64,000 nucleotides of DNA. Source: ZC4RG30 sp049841155. Its GTDB lineage: Bacteria > Pseudomonadota > Gammaproteobacteria > Steroidobacterales > Steroidobacteraceae. Where the stretch lies: NCBI GenBank assembly GCA_049841155.1, contig JASGHI010000003.1, forward strand, positions 186,001 to 250,000. The letters run 5' to 3'. A program made the translations under genes and the position numbers. Shown in pieces: positions 8,651-17,632 of the stretch; position 1 is the stretch's first letter, and each line of letters opens with the position of its first letter. Under the pieces are notes generated by a model that worked only from the letters and a program-made list of their open reading frames with translations, did not search any database and was not told the DNA's origin.

Positions 8651-9972
8651 CCGGACCTGTGCGGACGGCGTGGTTCCTGCTCTCGAGGCTGGCGCTGTCC
8701 GTGGCGGCCGGCGTCATCGTGGGCCTCATGCTGGGCAGCATCTGGACGGGCATCGCGCTGGCACTGGGCGCTGCGCTCGCCTGGCAGTTGCTCAACCTTT
8801 ACTGGCTCGACGCATGGCTGCGCAACCGCAACCGCGGCGATCCGCCGGATGCTCCGGGGCTGTGGGGCGATGTGGTCTCGCAGGTGGTGCAACTGCACCG
8901 CCGCAAGCGCTATCACAAGGAACGCCTGCTGCAGGTGTTGCGGGAGCTGCGCCAGTCCACCGCGGCACTGCCGGATGGCGTGATCATCCTCAATGCCCAG
9001 GGCGAGATCGTCTGGTTCAATCCTCCGGCCGCGCGGCTGCTGGGCTTCAAGGGCCGCAGTGACCGCGGCCTGCGCATCTCGAACCTGGTGCGCGAGCCGC
9101 AGTTCCGCGGTTACCTGGAGCGCGGCGAGTTCGCCGAGCCGCTGGTGGTGGTGCGCGGCGCCGAGATGGGCGCCTCGCTGTCCTTCCAGGTGGTGCCCTA
9201 CAGCGGCGGCCAGCGCCTGCTGCTGGTGCGGGATGTCTCGCGCCAGGTGCAGCTGGAGGCCATGCGGCGGGATTTCGTGGCCAATGCCTCGCACGAGCTG
9301 CGTTCGCCGCTCACGGTGATTACCGGCTACCTGGAGATGCTGCTGACGGACGAAGCGCTGCAGGAGGATCTGCGCACGCCGCTCTCGGAGATGCAGCGCC
9401 AGGCGCAACGCATGAATGGCATCGTGAGCGATCTGCTGGACCTGTCGCGGCTGGATGCCCAGGCGGAGGAAGCGGTCAGCGAGGAGATTGATGTCAGCGC
9501 GCTGTGTGCGATATTGCGCCGGGATGTGCTGGCCCGTCCGCAGCATCCGGCGGTGTTCGTCGACATCGAGACGAAGGCCCGGCTGCTGGGCGATGAACCC
9601 GGAATCCTTTCCGCCTTTTCGAACCTGGTGGACAATGCCGTCAAGTACACGCCTGCGAGCGGCTCGATCCGGTTGCGCTGGGCGCTGCGCGGCGACGGTG
9701 CGGCCGAATTCAGAGTCACCGATACCGGAACCGGCATTGCGCCCGAGCACCTGCCGCGGCTGACCGAGCGTTTCTACCGCGTGGATGCCGGCCGCGCGCG
9801 CGGCGCCGGCGGCTCGGGCCTGGGCCTTGCCATCGTCAAGCACGTGCTACTGCATCATGGTGCAACAATGGACGTGCAGAGTACCCCCGGGGCCGGCAGT
9901 ACCTTCAGCTGCCTGTTTCCCGCACGCCGCGTAAGAGCCGCGGCAACATCCGCCATCACCGATCCACCTTGA
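8647..9972 (+). CDS. phoR: Phosphate regulon sensor histidine kinase PhoR
   Basis: The membrane partner that phosphorylates or dephosphorylates PhoB in response to the Pst transporter and PhoU. The protein has 441 residues: two N-terminal membrane helices (about residues 10-52), a charged linker, a PAS domain (about 100-195), the dimerisation domain with phospho-accepting His216 (NASHELRSPLTV), and an ATPase domain with the N box (NLVDNAVKYTP), DTGTGIAPEH and GGSGLGLAIVKH. The GTG start overlaps the phoB stop. Architecture and length equal E. coli PhoR, including the absence of a sizeable periplasmic domain. Confidence 0.94.
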
Positions 9973-9982
9973 GAGCAGCAAC

Positions 9983-10714
9983 ATGGAAACCGCGGACCTT
10001 TCACATCACATTTCCCGGCGTTTCAACGAGGATCTGGAGCGCGTGCGGGCCCAGGTCCTGTCGATGGGCGGCTTCGTCGAGGCGCAGCTGGCCAAGTCGC
10101 TCACGTCGCTGATCGAGGGCGACAGCGCGCTGGGCGAGTCGGTGGCCATCGACGACCTGCGCGTCAACGGCATGGAGGTCGAGATCGACGAGGAGTGCAG
10201 CCGCATCCTCGCGACCCGGGCGCCTGCGGCCAGCGATCTGCGCCTGATCGTCGCCATCATCAAGACCATCACCGATCTGGAGCGCATCGGTGACGAGGGC
10301 GAGAAGATCGGGTACCTGGCGGCAAGACTGGCCTCCATGGAGCGGCCGGAGAACAAGTACCGCGAGATCAAGCATCTGGGACGCATCGTGTCGGAGATGG
10401 TGCACGATGCGCTGGACGCCTTCGCGCGCCTGGATTCCGAAGGCGCCCTGCGCACGGCGCGCATGGACCGGGTGGTCGACGAGGAGTACGAGGCCATCCA
10501 GCGCCAGTGCATCACCTTCATGATGGAGGACCCGCGCACCATCCGGCGCGCCCTGGATGTCATGTGGGCGGTGCGCTCGCTGGAGCGCATCGGTGACCAC
10601 GCCAAGAATATCTGCGAGTATGTGATCTTCATGGTGCACGGCAAGGATGTCCGCCACACGAGGCTGGAGGACGTCGAGCAGCACCTGAACTCGGAGAAGG
10701 GGCGCAAGTCGTAG
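9983..10714 (+). CDS. phoU: Phosphate signalling complex protein PhoU
   Basis: A 243-residue all-helical protein with the two repeated three-helix halves of PhoU. Metal-binding type motifs (DEECSRILATRAP, then DLRLIVAIIKTITDLERIGDEGEKI in half one; RRALDVMWAVRSLERIGDHAKNI in half two) are all present. PhoU links PstSCAB activity to PhoR, keeping the kinase off when phosphate is plentiful. It follows phoR by 10 bases and is preceded by GAGAGCAGCAAC. Here it lies with phoBR, not behind pstB as in E. coli, so stoichiometry with the transporter is set by a different transcript. Confidence 0.95.
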   Translation: METADLSHHISRRFNEDLERVRAQVLSMGGFVEAQLAKSLTSLIEGDSALGESVAIDDLRVNGMEVEIDEECSRILATRAPAASDLRLIVAIIKTITDLERIGDEGEKIGYLAARLASMERPENKYREIKHLGRIVSEMVHDALDAFARLDSEGALRTARMDRVVDEEYEAIQRQCITFMMEDPRTIRRALDVMWAVRSLERIGDHAKNICEYVIFMVHGKDVRHTRLEDVEQHLNSEKGRKS

Positions 10715-10731
10715 CCCCGCTTGGGGATTCG

Positions 10732-11247
10732 ATGTCGCGGGGAATGCTGGAAATGCTGCGCGCCCACCGGCGTGCCGCCAATGTCGCCGGAGCGCTGGCC
10801 TCGTTCGCCATGATCGGCTACGCGCTGTACACGCAGCGTTTCGACGCGCTGGAACCCTGTCCCTTGTGCATCTTCCAGCGCATCGCGATATTCGCCCTCG
10901 GTGTCGGCTTCCTGGTCGCGGCCGCACTGCCGTCGCGGCGCTGGGCCGGCAGGCTGGGCGCCGTGGTGGTGGCGCTGCCTGCGCTGGCCGCGGTGGGCGT
11001 TGCCGCGCGGCACATGTACATCCAGTCGCTGCCGCCGGGGCAGGTGCCGGCCTGCGGTGCCACGCTGGACTACATGTGGGAGGTCTTCCCCGTCATGGAT
11101 GTGCTGCGCAAGGTGCTCACCGGTTCGGGCGAATGCGCCGCGGTGGACTGGACCTTCCTGGGTCTCACGATGCCGGGCTGGGTGCTGGTGTGCGCGCTGG
11201 TGCTGGGCGCGTGGGGGATGTTCGCCAACTGGCCGCGCCGCGGCTGA
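10732..11247 (+). CDS. dsbB: Disulfide bond formation protein DsbB
   Basis: An inner-membrane quinone reductase that re-oxidises periplasmic DsbA. The 171-residue protein has four predicted membrane helices. The first periplasmic loop contains the redox pair CPLC at residues 43-46, followed by the quinone-contact segment IFQRIAIF. The second loop contains the other pair (VPACGATLD and GSGECAAVD). It sits 17 bases after phoU on the same strand and may be co-transcribed with the phosphate genes, although it has no known link to phosphate. No dsbA is visible in the window. Confidence 0.92.
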   Translation: MSRGMLEMLRAHRRAANVAGALASFAMIGYALYTQRFDALEPCPLCIFQRIAIFALGVGFLVAAALPSRRWAGRLGAVVVALPALAAVGVAARHMYIQSLPPGQVPACGATLDYMWEVFPVMDVLRKVLTGSGECAAVDWTFLGLTMPGWVLVCALVLGAWGMFANWPRRG

Positions 11248-11273
11248 GGGATTTCCGGCCGGCCGCGCCGCCT

Positions 11274-12407
11274 TCAGGCCAGCAGCCGGCGCAGCGTTTC
11301 CACGTACATCCGGTGCAGCGTATCGATCTCCTCGACGGCCACGGATTCGTTCACCTTGTGGATGGTGGCATTGGTCACGCCCAGCTCCACCACCTGCGCG
11401 CCCAGCGTGGCGATGAAGCGACCATCGGAGGTACCTCCGCCGGTGCTGAGCTGGGGTGCCGAGCCGGTCACGGCCTTCACCGCATTGCACACGGCCTCCG
11501 ACAGGACGCCGGGTGGCGTGTAGAAGGGCTCGCCCGAGACATACCACTCGATGCTGTAGCGCACGCCGTGCCGGTCGAGGATGCCCTCGACGGTGCGCCG
11601 CAGCTTTTCCTGGGTCTGCTCGGTGTTGTAGCGCAGGTTGAAGCGCGCCTTGAGCTCGCCGGGGATGACGTTGGGCGCGCCGGTGCCGGCATTGAGGTTC
11701 GAGATCTGGAAGGTCGTGGGCTCGAAGTGCTCATTGCCCTGGTCCCACACGTGGCTGGTGAGCTCGGCCAGCGCCGGCGCCAGCATGTGCACGGGGTTCT
11801 GCGCCAGGTGCGGATAGGCCACGTGGCCCTGGACGCCGTGGACGGTGAGGCGGCCGCTGTAGGAGCCGCGGCGGCCGATCTTGATGGTGTCGCCCACGCG
11901 GTCGATGCTGGAAGGCTCGCCCACGATGCACCAGTCGATCTTCTCGCCGCGCCGCCGGAGCTCTTCGACCACCCGCTTGGTGCCATCCACCGACGGGCCT
12001 TCCTCGTCGCTGGTGATGAGGAAGGCGATGCTGCCGCGATGGCCGGGGTGCTCGCGCACGAAGGTCTCGGCGGCGGTGACCATGGCGGCAAGCCCGCTTT
12101 TCATGTCGGCGGCGCCGCGGCCGTAGAGCCGGCCGTCCACCACCGTGGGCCGGAACGGGTCGCTGCGCCACTCCTCGAGCGGGCCGGTGGGCACCACGTC
12201 GGTATGCCCGGCAAAGCACAGCAGGGGGCCGGCGCTGCCGCGGCGCGCCCAGAAATTCTCGACGCTGCCGTAGTCGAGCTTTTCCACCGCGAAACCGGCC
12301 GCCTCCAGCCGGGCGATCATCTGCTGCTGGCAGCCACCGTCAATCGGGGTCACCGAAGCCCGGCCGATGAGGTCCAGGGTCAGCTCGAGCGCGGCGGAAT
12401 TATGCAA
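11274..12407 (-). CDS. dapE: Succinyl-diaminopimelate desuccinylase
   Basis: Hydrolyses N-succinyl-LL-diaminopimelate to LL-diaminopimelate in the lysine and peptidoglycan pathway. The 377-residue M20-type zinc peptidase has ligand and catalytic residues in place: His68 (FAGHTDVVP), Asp101 (RGAADMKSG) and Glu135/Glu136 (TSDEEGPS), at almost the same numbers as in E. coli. It faces dsbB convergently and pstS divergently. The other succinylase-pathway genes dapC and dapD are at 18721-20765, so three steps of one pathway lie within 10 kb but in separate transcripts. Confidence 0.95.
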   Translation of the reverse strand: MHNSAALELTLDLIGRASVTPIDGGCQQQMIARLEAAGFAVEKLDYGSVENFWARRGSAGPLLCFAGHTDVVPTGPLEEWRSDPFRPTVVDGRLYGRGAADMKSGLAAMVTAAETFVREHPGHRGSIAFLITSDEEGPSVDGTKRVVEELRRRGEKIDWCIVGEPSSIDRVGDTIKIGRRGSYSGRLTVHGVQGHVAYPHLAQNPVHMLAPALAELTSHVWDQGNEHFEPTTFQISNLNAGTGAPNVIPGELKARFNLRYNTEQTQEKLRRTVEGILDRHGVRYSIEWYVSGEPFYTPPGVLSEAVCNAVKAVTGSAPQLSTGGGTSDGRFIATLGAQVVELGVTNATIHKVNESVAVEEIDTLHRMYVETLRRLLA

Positions 12408-12517
12408 GGTGGTGGTTCCGGAAGAGGTGGGCGGCGTGGCGCGTTATACGGCCCCGGGTCACGCCGATCAAGTATTTGCGGCAACGTCTGGACCGGCCTG
12501 CGGGGGGCCGCCGGTGC

Positions 12518-12551
12518 CTGCAATGAAACTGCAACATCCGCTGCCTACATT
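12518..12551 (+). promoter_or_regulatory. Pho box and -10 element before pstS
   Basis: Two 11-base repeats, CTGCAATGAAA (12518-12528) and CTGCAACATCC (12529-12539), fit the PhoB direct-repeat pattern with T-to-C changes at position 4. TACATT at 12546-12551 is a fair -10 hexamer, exactly 10 bases after the 18-base box ends at 12535, the arrangement of known PhoB-activated promoters. Predicted transcription would begin near 12558, about 25 bases before the pstS start. Confidence 0.65.
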
Positions 12552-12583
12552 GCACGCCATTCCCGCCACCCAAGGTGCCGACC

Positions 12584-13618
12584 GTGATTCACAAAACTGT
12601 CATGCTTTCCGTTCTGGCCATGCCGGCGCTCTTCGGCGCCGTGGCCTCCGCACAGTCCGCCCGCGACTACCTCACGGTGGTGGGCTCTTCGACCGTGTAC
12701 CCCTTCACCACGACCGTGGCCGAGCAGTTCGGCAAGACGGGAAAGTTCAAGACGCCGAAGGTGGAGAGCACCGGCACCGGCGGTGGTTTCAAGCTGTTCT
12801 GCGGCGGCGTCGGCGTGCAGTACCCGGACATCGCCAATGCCTCCCGCGCCATCAAGCAGAGCGAGATCGATGCCTGCGCCAAGGCGGGGGTCAAGAACGT
12901 CATCGAGATCAAGGTGGGCTACGACGGCATCGTGGTCGCCGGTTCCAACAAGACCGCGACGCTGAAGCTCACGCGCAAGGACCTGTACCTGGCGCTGGCG
13001 AAGCAGGTGCCGGATCCGGCCAGCCCGCAGAACCTGATTGCCAACCCGAACAAGACCTGGAAGGACGTGAACCCAGCGCTGCCGGCCGAGAAGATCGAAG
13101 TGCTCGGCCCGCCGCCGACCTCCGGCACCCGCGATGCCTTCATCGAGCTGGTCATGGAGCCGGGCTGCCAGACCTGGTCCTGGATCAAGTCGCTGAAGGA
13201 TGTGGATGAGTCGCGCTTCAAGCGTGTCTGCGACGCCATCCGCGAGGACGGCGCCTACATCGAGGCCGGCGAGAACGACAACCTCATCGTGCAGAAGCTG
13301 GTCGCCAACCCCAAGGCGCTGGGCATCTTCGGGTACAGCTTCCTTGAGGAGAACCTCAACCAGATCCACGGGTCGCTGGTCGAGGGTGTCGCGCCGACTT
13401 TCGACACCATTGCGTCGGGCAAGTATCCGGTGTCGCGGCCGCTGTTCATCTACGTCAAGCGCGAGCACCTGCCCGTCATCCCGGGCATGCGCGAATTCAT
13501 CGCCGAGTACGTCAGCGAGCGCTCCATGGGCGCCGAGGGCTATCTGGCCGACAAGGGCCTGATTCCGCTGCCGGCCGGCGAGCTTGCCAAGGTGCGCGCC
13601 GCGGCCCTTCCGAAGTAA
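12584..13618 (+). CDS. pstS: Phosphate ABC transporter substrate-binding protein PstS
   Basis: A periplasmic phosphate-binding protein that feeds PstCAB. A signal peptide is evident (basic start, LSVLAMPALFGAVA, likely cleavage after ASA), followed by DYLTVVGSSTVYPFTT, the first phosphate-binding loop of the family. ESTGTGGGFKLFC and PPTSGTRDAF are the other binding segments. I chose GTG 12584, which has AAGG eight bases upstream. GTG 12575 and ATG 12602 are in-frame alternatives. At about 344 residues it is the longer PstS type, lacking the family's usual E. coli-like C-terminus. It is the first gene of the pst operon under a Pho box. Confidence 0.92.
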   Translation: MIHKTVMLSVLAMPALFGAVASAQSARDYLTVVGSSTVYPFTTTVAEQFGKTGKFKTPKVESTGTGGGFKLFCGGVGVQYPDIANASRAIKQSEIDACAKAGVKNVIEIKVGYDGIVVAGSNKTATLKLTRKDLYLALAKQVPDPASPQNLIANPNKTWKDVNPALPAEKIEVLGPPPTSGTRDAFIELVMEPGCQTWSWIKSLKDVDESRFKRVCDAIREDGAYIEAGENDNLIVQKLVANPKALGIFGYSFLEENLNQIHGSLVEGVAPTFDTIASGKYPVSRPLFIYVKREHLPVIPGMREFIAEYVSERSMGAEGYLADKGLIPLPAGELAKVRAAALPK

Positions 13619-13636
13619 GCAACAGCGCCAGAGAGA

Positions 13637-14935
13637 ATGGGGAGCATATTGAACGTCCAGAAGAAGAATGCGGTTGCCGCCCTGGTCGCGGCCCTGGTGG
13701 CGGCCCTGGTGGCGGCCGGCATTGCGCCGGCTGCCAGCGCCGACGAGCTCTCGGAGCTGCGCGCCGCGGTCCAGGCATTGCAGAGCCGTATCGACCAGCT
13801 CGAGGCCCGTGCCCAGGCCGCCGAGGATACCAATGACCGCCAGACGGACCAGATCGCGGTGGCCCGCAGCAGCGTCGGCAGCTGGGTGAGCAATTTCACC
13901 TGGCGTGGTGACTTCCGTTTCCGCAACGAGAACATCGACCAGGAGTACGTGCCCGAACGCAACCGCTATCGCATCCGCGCGCGCGCCGGCTTCCAGGCCA
14001 AGATCAACGATACCCTGCGCACCGAGCTCTTGCTCGGGACCACGGAGAACAATGATCCGCGTTCGGGGAACCAGACGCTCACCGGCGAGAATTCGCGCAA
14101 GTCGATCAATATCGATGTCGCCTATGTCGAGTGGGCGCCGCACGCGGACTGGAAACTCACGGCTGGCAAGATGCGCTATCCGTGGGTGCGGCCCGGCCAG
14201 AGCAACCTGTTCGATCCGGACGTGAACCCCGAGGGCCTGGCGGTGAACTTCAGCCGCGGCGATGTGTTCGCGAGTGCGTTCTACAACCTTCTCGAGGAGC
14301 GCAGCGCTGCGGCCGAAAGCGCCATGGCCGGTGGCCAGCTGGGCTGGCGCCCGTCGCTCGGGCCGGGCAAGGCCATGCTGGGCGCCAGCTATTTCGGCTT
14401 CAGCGGCGTGAAGGGCCGCAATCCCTTCTACAACAATTCCTCGAACGGCAATTCGACCACCAGCACGGCGGCGGACTGCATCGGCGGCGTGGCGCCCTGC
14501 CTGACGCAGGACTACGGCCTGTGGGAGCTGTTTGCCGAGTATTCGCTTTCCGTCGGCGGACGTCCGCTGGCGCTCTATGCCGACTACTTCAACAACTCCA
14601 GGGCGGACAATGGCCTCAACAAGGCCTGGAGTGCCGGTGTTGCATGGGGACGAGCCAGCGATCCCAGGACCTGGGAGATCGGCTATTTCTACCAGGTGGT
14701 CGAGAAGGATGCGGCGTTCGGCCAGTTCGTCGATTCGGACTGGGGCGCCGGCAACACCGACGCCCGCGGCAGTGTCATCAAGGTCGGATATGCGCCGGCC
14801 CGCAACTGGGTCATCAACGGCACCTACATGATCAACGAGACCAATGTCGATGTGCCAGTGACCATCGCCGGTGTGGGCCAGGTCTATCGCCGCGGCTACA
14901 ACCGCCTGCAGCTGGACATGAACTTCCGGTACTGA
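13637..14935 (+). CDS. Putative phosphate-starvation porin
   Basis: An outer-membrane beta-barrel of about 430 residues. After a signal peptide with repeated ALVAALVA there is a short coiled coil (LSELRAAVQALQSRIDQLEA), then alternating amphipathic strands typical of putative porins (NFTWRGDFRFRNENID, WKLTAGKMRYPW), and a final strand ending in aromatic RY (LQLDMNFRY), a classic barrel-assembly C-terminus. It lies between pstS and pstC, 18 bases after pstS. A role as outer-membrane phosphate entry route, like OprP/OprO, is inferred from context. I see no OprP-specific motif. The start is ATG 13637, or TTG 13649 behind GGGGAG. Confidence 0.75.
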   Translation: MGSILNVQKKNAVAALVAALVAALVAAGIAPAASADELSELRAAVQALQSRIDQLEARAQAAEDTNDRQTDQIAVARSSVGSWVSNFTWRGDFRFRNENIDQEYVPERNRYRIRARAGFQAKINDTLRTELLLGTTENNDPRSGNQTLTGENSRKSINIDVAYVEWAPHADWKLTAGKMRYPWVRPGQSNLFDPDVNPEGLAVNFSRGDVFASAFYNLLEERSAAAESAMAGGQLGWRPSLGPGKAMLGASYFGFSGVKGRNPFYNNSSNGNSTTSTAADCIGGVAPCLTQDYGLWELFAEYSLSVGGRPLALYADYFNNSRADNGLNKAWSAGVAWGRASDPRTWEIGYFYQVVEKDAAFGQFVDSDWGAGNTDARGSVIKVGYAPARNWVINGTYMINETNVDVPVTIAGVGQVYRRGYNRLQLDMNFRY

Positions 14936-14951
14936 AGCTATACTCCTGCCG

Positions 14952-16340
14952 ATGTCGTTCTCCGCGCTACTGCTGCTGCTCCTTGCACTCACGGTGCTGG
15001 GATACTGGATCGGCAAGTCCCGCTCCCTGCAGCTGGTCGGGGGGACACAGGGCATCCGCAGGCTGCATTCGCTTCCGGCGCATTACGGGATGCTCGCGGC
15101 CCTGTGGTGCGGCCTGCCGGCGCTGCTGGTGCTGGCACTGTGGGCCGGATTCCAGGACAGCCTGATCTCCCGCATCGTCGCTGCCGACGCGCCGCCGGAG
15201 GTGCTGGCTGCCGGGTCTGCGCACGTGGGCCTGTTCATGAACGACGTGCACAACCTGCTTGCAGGAGGCATTTCGCAGGACAACGCATCGGCGGCCGTGC
15301 GCGCCGCGGCACAGCACTACACCCGGCTGCGCGGCATCGCGCAGCTGGCGCTGACGGGGCTGCTGCTGGCGATCCTGGTGGCGGGCATCGCCTTTGCCCG
15401 CTCGCGCATCGCGCCGGACTATCGTGCGCGCAATGCCGTGGAGTTCCTGTTCGAGAAACTGCTGCTCGCCTGCTCGACGATCGCGGTGTTCGTCACGCTG
15501 GGCATATTCCTGTCCGTCATCTACGAATCGCTGCAATTCTTCCGCGCTGTCCCGGTGCACGATTTCCTGTTCGGAACCACCTGGAGCCCGCAGACGGCGC
15601 TGCGCGCCGACCAGGTCGGATCTTCGGGCAGTTTCGGCGCCGTACCGCTGTTTCTGGGTACGGCGATGATCTCCGGCATCGCCATGCTCATTGCCGTGCC
15701 GGTCGGGCTGCTGTCGGCCATCTATCTCGCCGAGTATGCGAGCCGCCGCTTCCGCTCCTGGGCCAAGCCGCTGCTGGAGGTGCTGGCCGGCATTCCGACC
15801 GTGGTCTATGGCTTCTTCGCGGCGCTGACCATTGGGCCGGCACTGCGCGGTCTCGGCGAGACGCTGGGCCTGGAAGTCGCCTCGGAGAGCGCGCTGGCGG
15901 CAGGTCTGGTGATGGGCATCATGATCATCCCGTTCGTGTCCTCGCTGGCCGACGACATGATCACGGCGGTGCCGCAGTCGCTGCGCGACGGCGCCTATGC
16001 GCTCGGCGCCACGCGCTCCGAGACCATCAAGCAGGTGGTGCTGCGCGCCGCGCTGCCCGGCATCGTGGGCGGCGTGCTGCTCGCCGTGTCGCGGGCCATC
16101 GGCGAGACCATGATCGTCGTGATGGCCGCGGGCCTGGCCGCGAATCTCACCGCCAATCCCTTCGAGGCCGTGACCACGGTGACGGTGCAGATCGTCACGC
16201 TGCTCACGGGCGACCAGGAGTTCGACAGCCCGAAGACGCTGGCGGCCTTTGCGCTGGGGCTGGTGCTGTTCATCCTGACGCTTGGCCTGAACTTCCTCGC
16301 GCTGCACATCGTGCGCAAATACCGGGAGCAGTATGAGTAG
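14952..16340 (+). CDS. pstC: Phosphate ABC transporter permease PstC (long form)
   Basis: An inner-membrane permease of the high-affinity phosphate transporter. The protein has 462 residues, about 140 more than E. coli PstC. The extra N-terminal part contains at least three hydrophobic segments (residues about 5-20, 48-70, 128-152) and corresponds to the PstC N-terminal domain known from long-form transporters. The permease core has the EAA-type loop (DGAYALGATRSETIKQVVLRAALPGI). It overlaps pstA by 8 bases and follows the porin by 16. Long-form PstC is common in alphaproteobacteria and also occurs in some gammaproteobacteria. Confidence 0.92.
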   Translation: MSFSALLLLLLALTVLGYWIGKSRSLQLVGGTQGIRRLHSLPAHYGMLAALWCGLPALLVLALWAGFQDSLISRIVAADAPPEVLAAGSAHVGLFMNDVHNLLAGGISQDNASAAVRAAAQHYTRLRGIAQLALTGLLLAILVAGIAFARSRIAPDYRARNAVEFLFEKLLLACSTIAVFVTLGIFLSVIYESLQFFRAVPVHDFLFGTTWSPQTALRADQVGSSGSFGAVPLFLGTAMISGIAMLIAVPVGLLSAIYLAEYASRRFRSWAKPLLEVLAGIPTVVYGFFAALTIGPALRGLGETLGLEVASESALAAGLVMGIMIIPFVSSLADDMITAVPQSLRDGAYALGATRSETIKQVVLRAALPGIVGGVLLAVSRAIGETMIVVMAAGLAANLTANPFEAVTTVTVQIVTLLTGDQEFDSPKTLAAFALGLVLFILTLGLNFLALHIVRKYREQYE

Positions 16341-17622
16341 GACGGCCGCAGAAACGCGGGCGCTGGTCGAGAAGAGCCTGCGCCGCCGCTACCGGGCCGA
16401 GCGGCGCTTCCGTGCCTTCGGCATTGCGTCGGTGTTCCTCGGCGTGGCGTTCGTGTTCTTCCTGTTCGCCACCATAGTCGGCCAGGGCATCACGGCGTTC
16501 CGCCAGGCGCAGATCACTCTCGACGTGCACTACGATGATGCGGCGCTGGGCCTCGACGGTTCGCGCGATCCGGTGCTGCTCGCCACGGCCAACTATCCGG
16601 CGCTGGTGCGCAATGCGCTGCGCGAGCTGTTCCCTGAGGCCGAAGGCCGTGCAGCGGGGCGGGAGCTGGGCGCGCTGGTCAGCGTGTCGGCGGCGCACGA
16701 GCTGCAGCGGCGCGTGGAAGCCGATCCGTCGCGGATCGGCAGGCGCGAGCGGCTGCGCTTCCTCGCCTCCGCGGACGTGGACCAGCTCCTCAAGGGCAAG
16801 ATTGACCGCAGCCTCCCGGAACAGGCCCGGCCACTGTCGGACCAGCAGCTTGGCTGGATCGATGCGCTGGTTGCGAAAGGACAGCTGGGCCTCGCCTTCA
16901 ACAGCGGCCTCATCACCCGCGGCGATTCGCGCGAACCGGAGCAGGCCGGCGTGCTCGGCGCGCTGACCGGATCGCTGTACACCCTCGTCATCACGCTGCT
17001 GCTGTCGTTCCCGGTGGGTGTGGCGGCGGCCATCTACCTCGAGGAGTTTGCGCCGCGCAACCGCTGGACCGACCTCATCGAGGTGAATATCAACAACCTC
17101 GCGGCGGTTCCCTCCATCGTGTTCGGCCTGCTGGGCCTGGCGCTGTTCCTCAATGTGTTCGGCATGCCGCGCTCGGCGCCGCTGGTCGGCGGCCTGGTGC
17201 TGTCGCTGCTGACGCTGCCGACCATCATCATCGCCGCGCGTGCCTCGATCAAATCGGTGCCGCCGTCGATCCGGGAGGCGGCGCTGGGCATGGGCGCCTC
17301 GCGGCTGCAGATGGTGGGCCACCACGTGCTGCCGCTGGCCATGCCCGGCATGCTCACCGGCACCATCATCGGCATGGCACGGGCGCTGGGCGAGACCGCG
17401 CCGCTGCTGATGATCGGCATGGTGGCCTTCATCGTCGATCCGCCGCGCAGCTTCACCGACCCGGCCACGGTGCTGCCGGTGCAGATCTTCCTCTGGGCCG
17501 ACAGCCCTGAGCGGGCCTTCGTCGAGCGCACGTCAGCAGCCATCATGGTGCTGCTGGCCTTCCTCATCGTCATGAATGCCGCAGCCGTGGTGCTGCGCAG
17601 CCGTTTCGAACGGCGCTGGTAA
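16333..17622 (+). CDS. pstA: Phosphate ABC transporter permease PstA (long form)
   Basis: The second membrane subunit of the phosphate transporter. The protein has 429 residues, about 130 longer than E. coli PstA. After a basic start and one membrane helix (residues about 30-55) comes a 170-residue soluble, probably periplasmic insert that matches the position of the DUF3333 domain of long-form PstA. The permease core follows, with the coupling loop (REAALGMGASRLQMVGHHVLPLA shortened here to REAALGMGASRL). The start codon lies inside the end of pstC. The presence of both long-form PstC and PstA implies a matched pair. Confidence 0.92.
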   Translation: MSRTAAETRALVEKSLRRRYRAERRFRAFGIASVFLGVAFVFFLFATIVGQGITAFRQAQITLDVHYDDAALGLDGSRDPVLLATANYPALVRNALRELFPEAEGRAAGRELGALVSVSAAHELQRRVEADPSRIGRRERLRFLASADVDQLLKGKIDRSLPEQARPLSDQQLGWIDALVAKGQLGLAFNSGLITRGDSREPEQAGVLGALTGSLYTLVITLLLSFPVGVAAAIYLEEFAPRNRWTDLIEVNINNLAAVPSIVFGLLGLALFLNVFGMPRSAPLVGGLVLSLLTLPTIIIAARASIKSVPPSIREAALGMGASRLQMVGHHVLPLAMPGMLTGTIIGMARALGETAPLLMIGMVAFIVDPPRSFTDPATVLPVQIFLWADSPERAFVERTSAAIMVLLAFLIVMNAAAVVLRSRFERRW

Positions 17623-17632
17623 GGGAGCCCTG

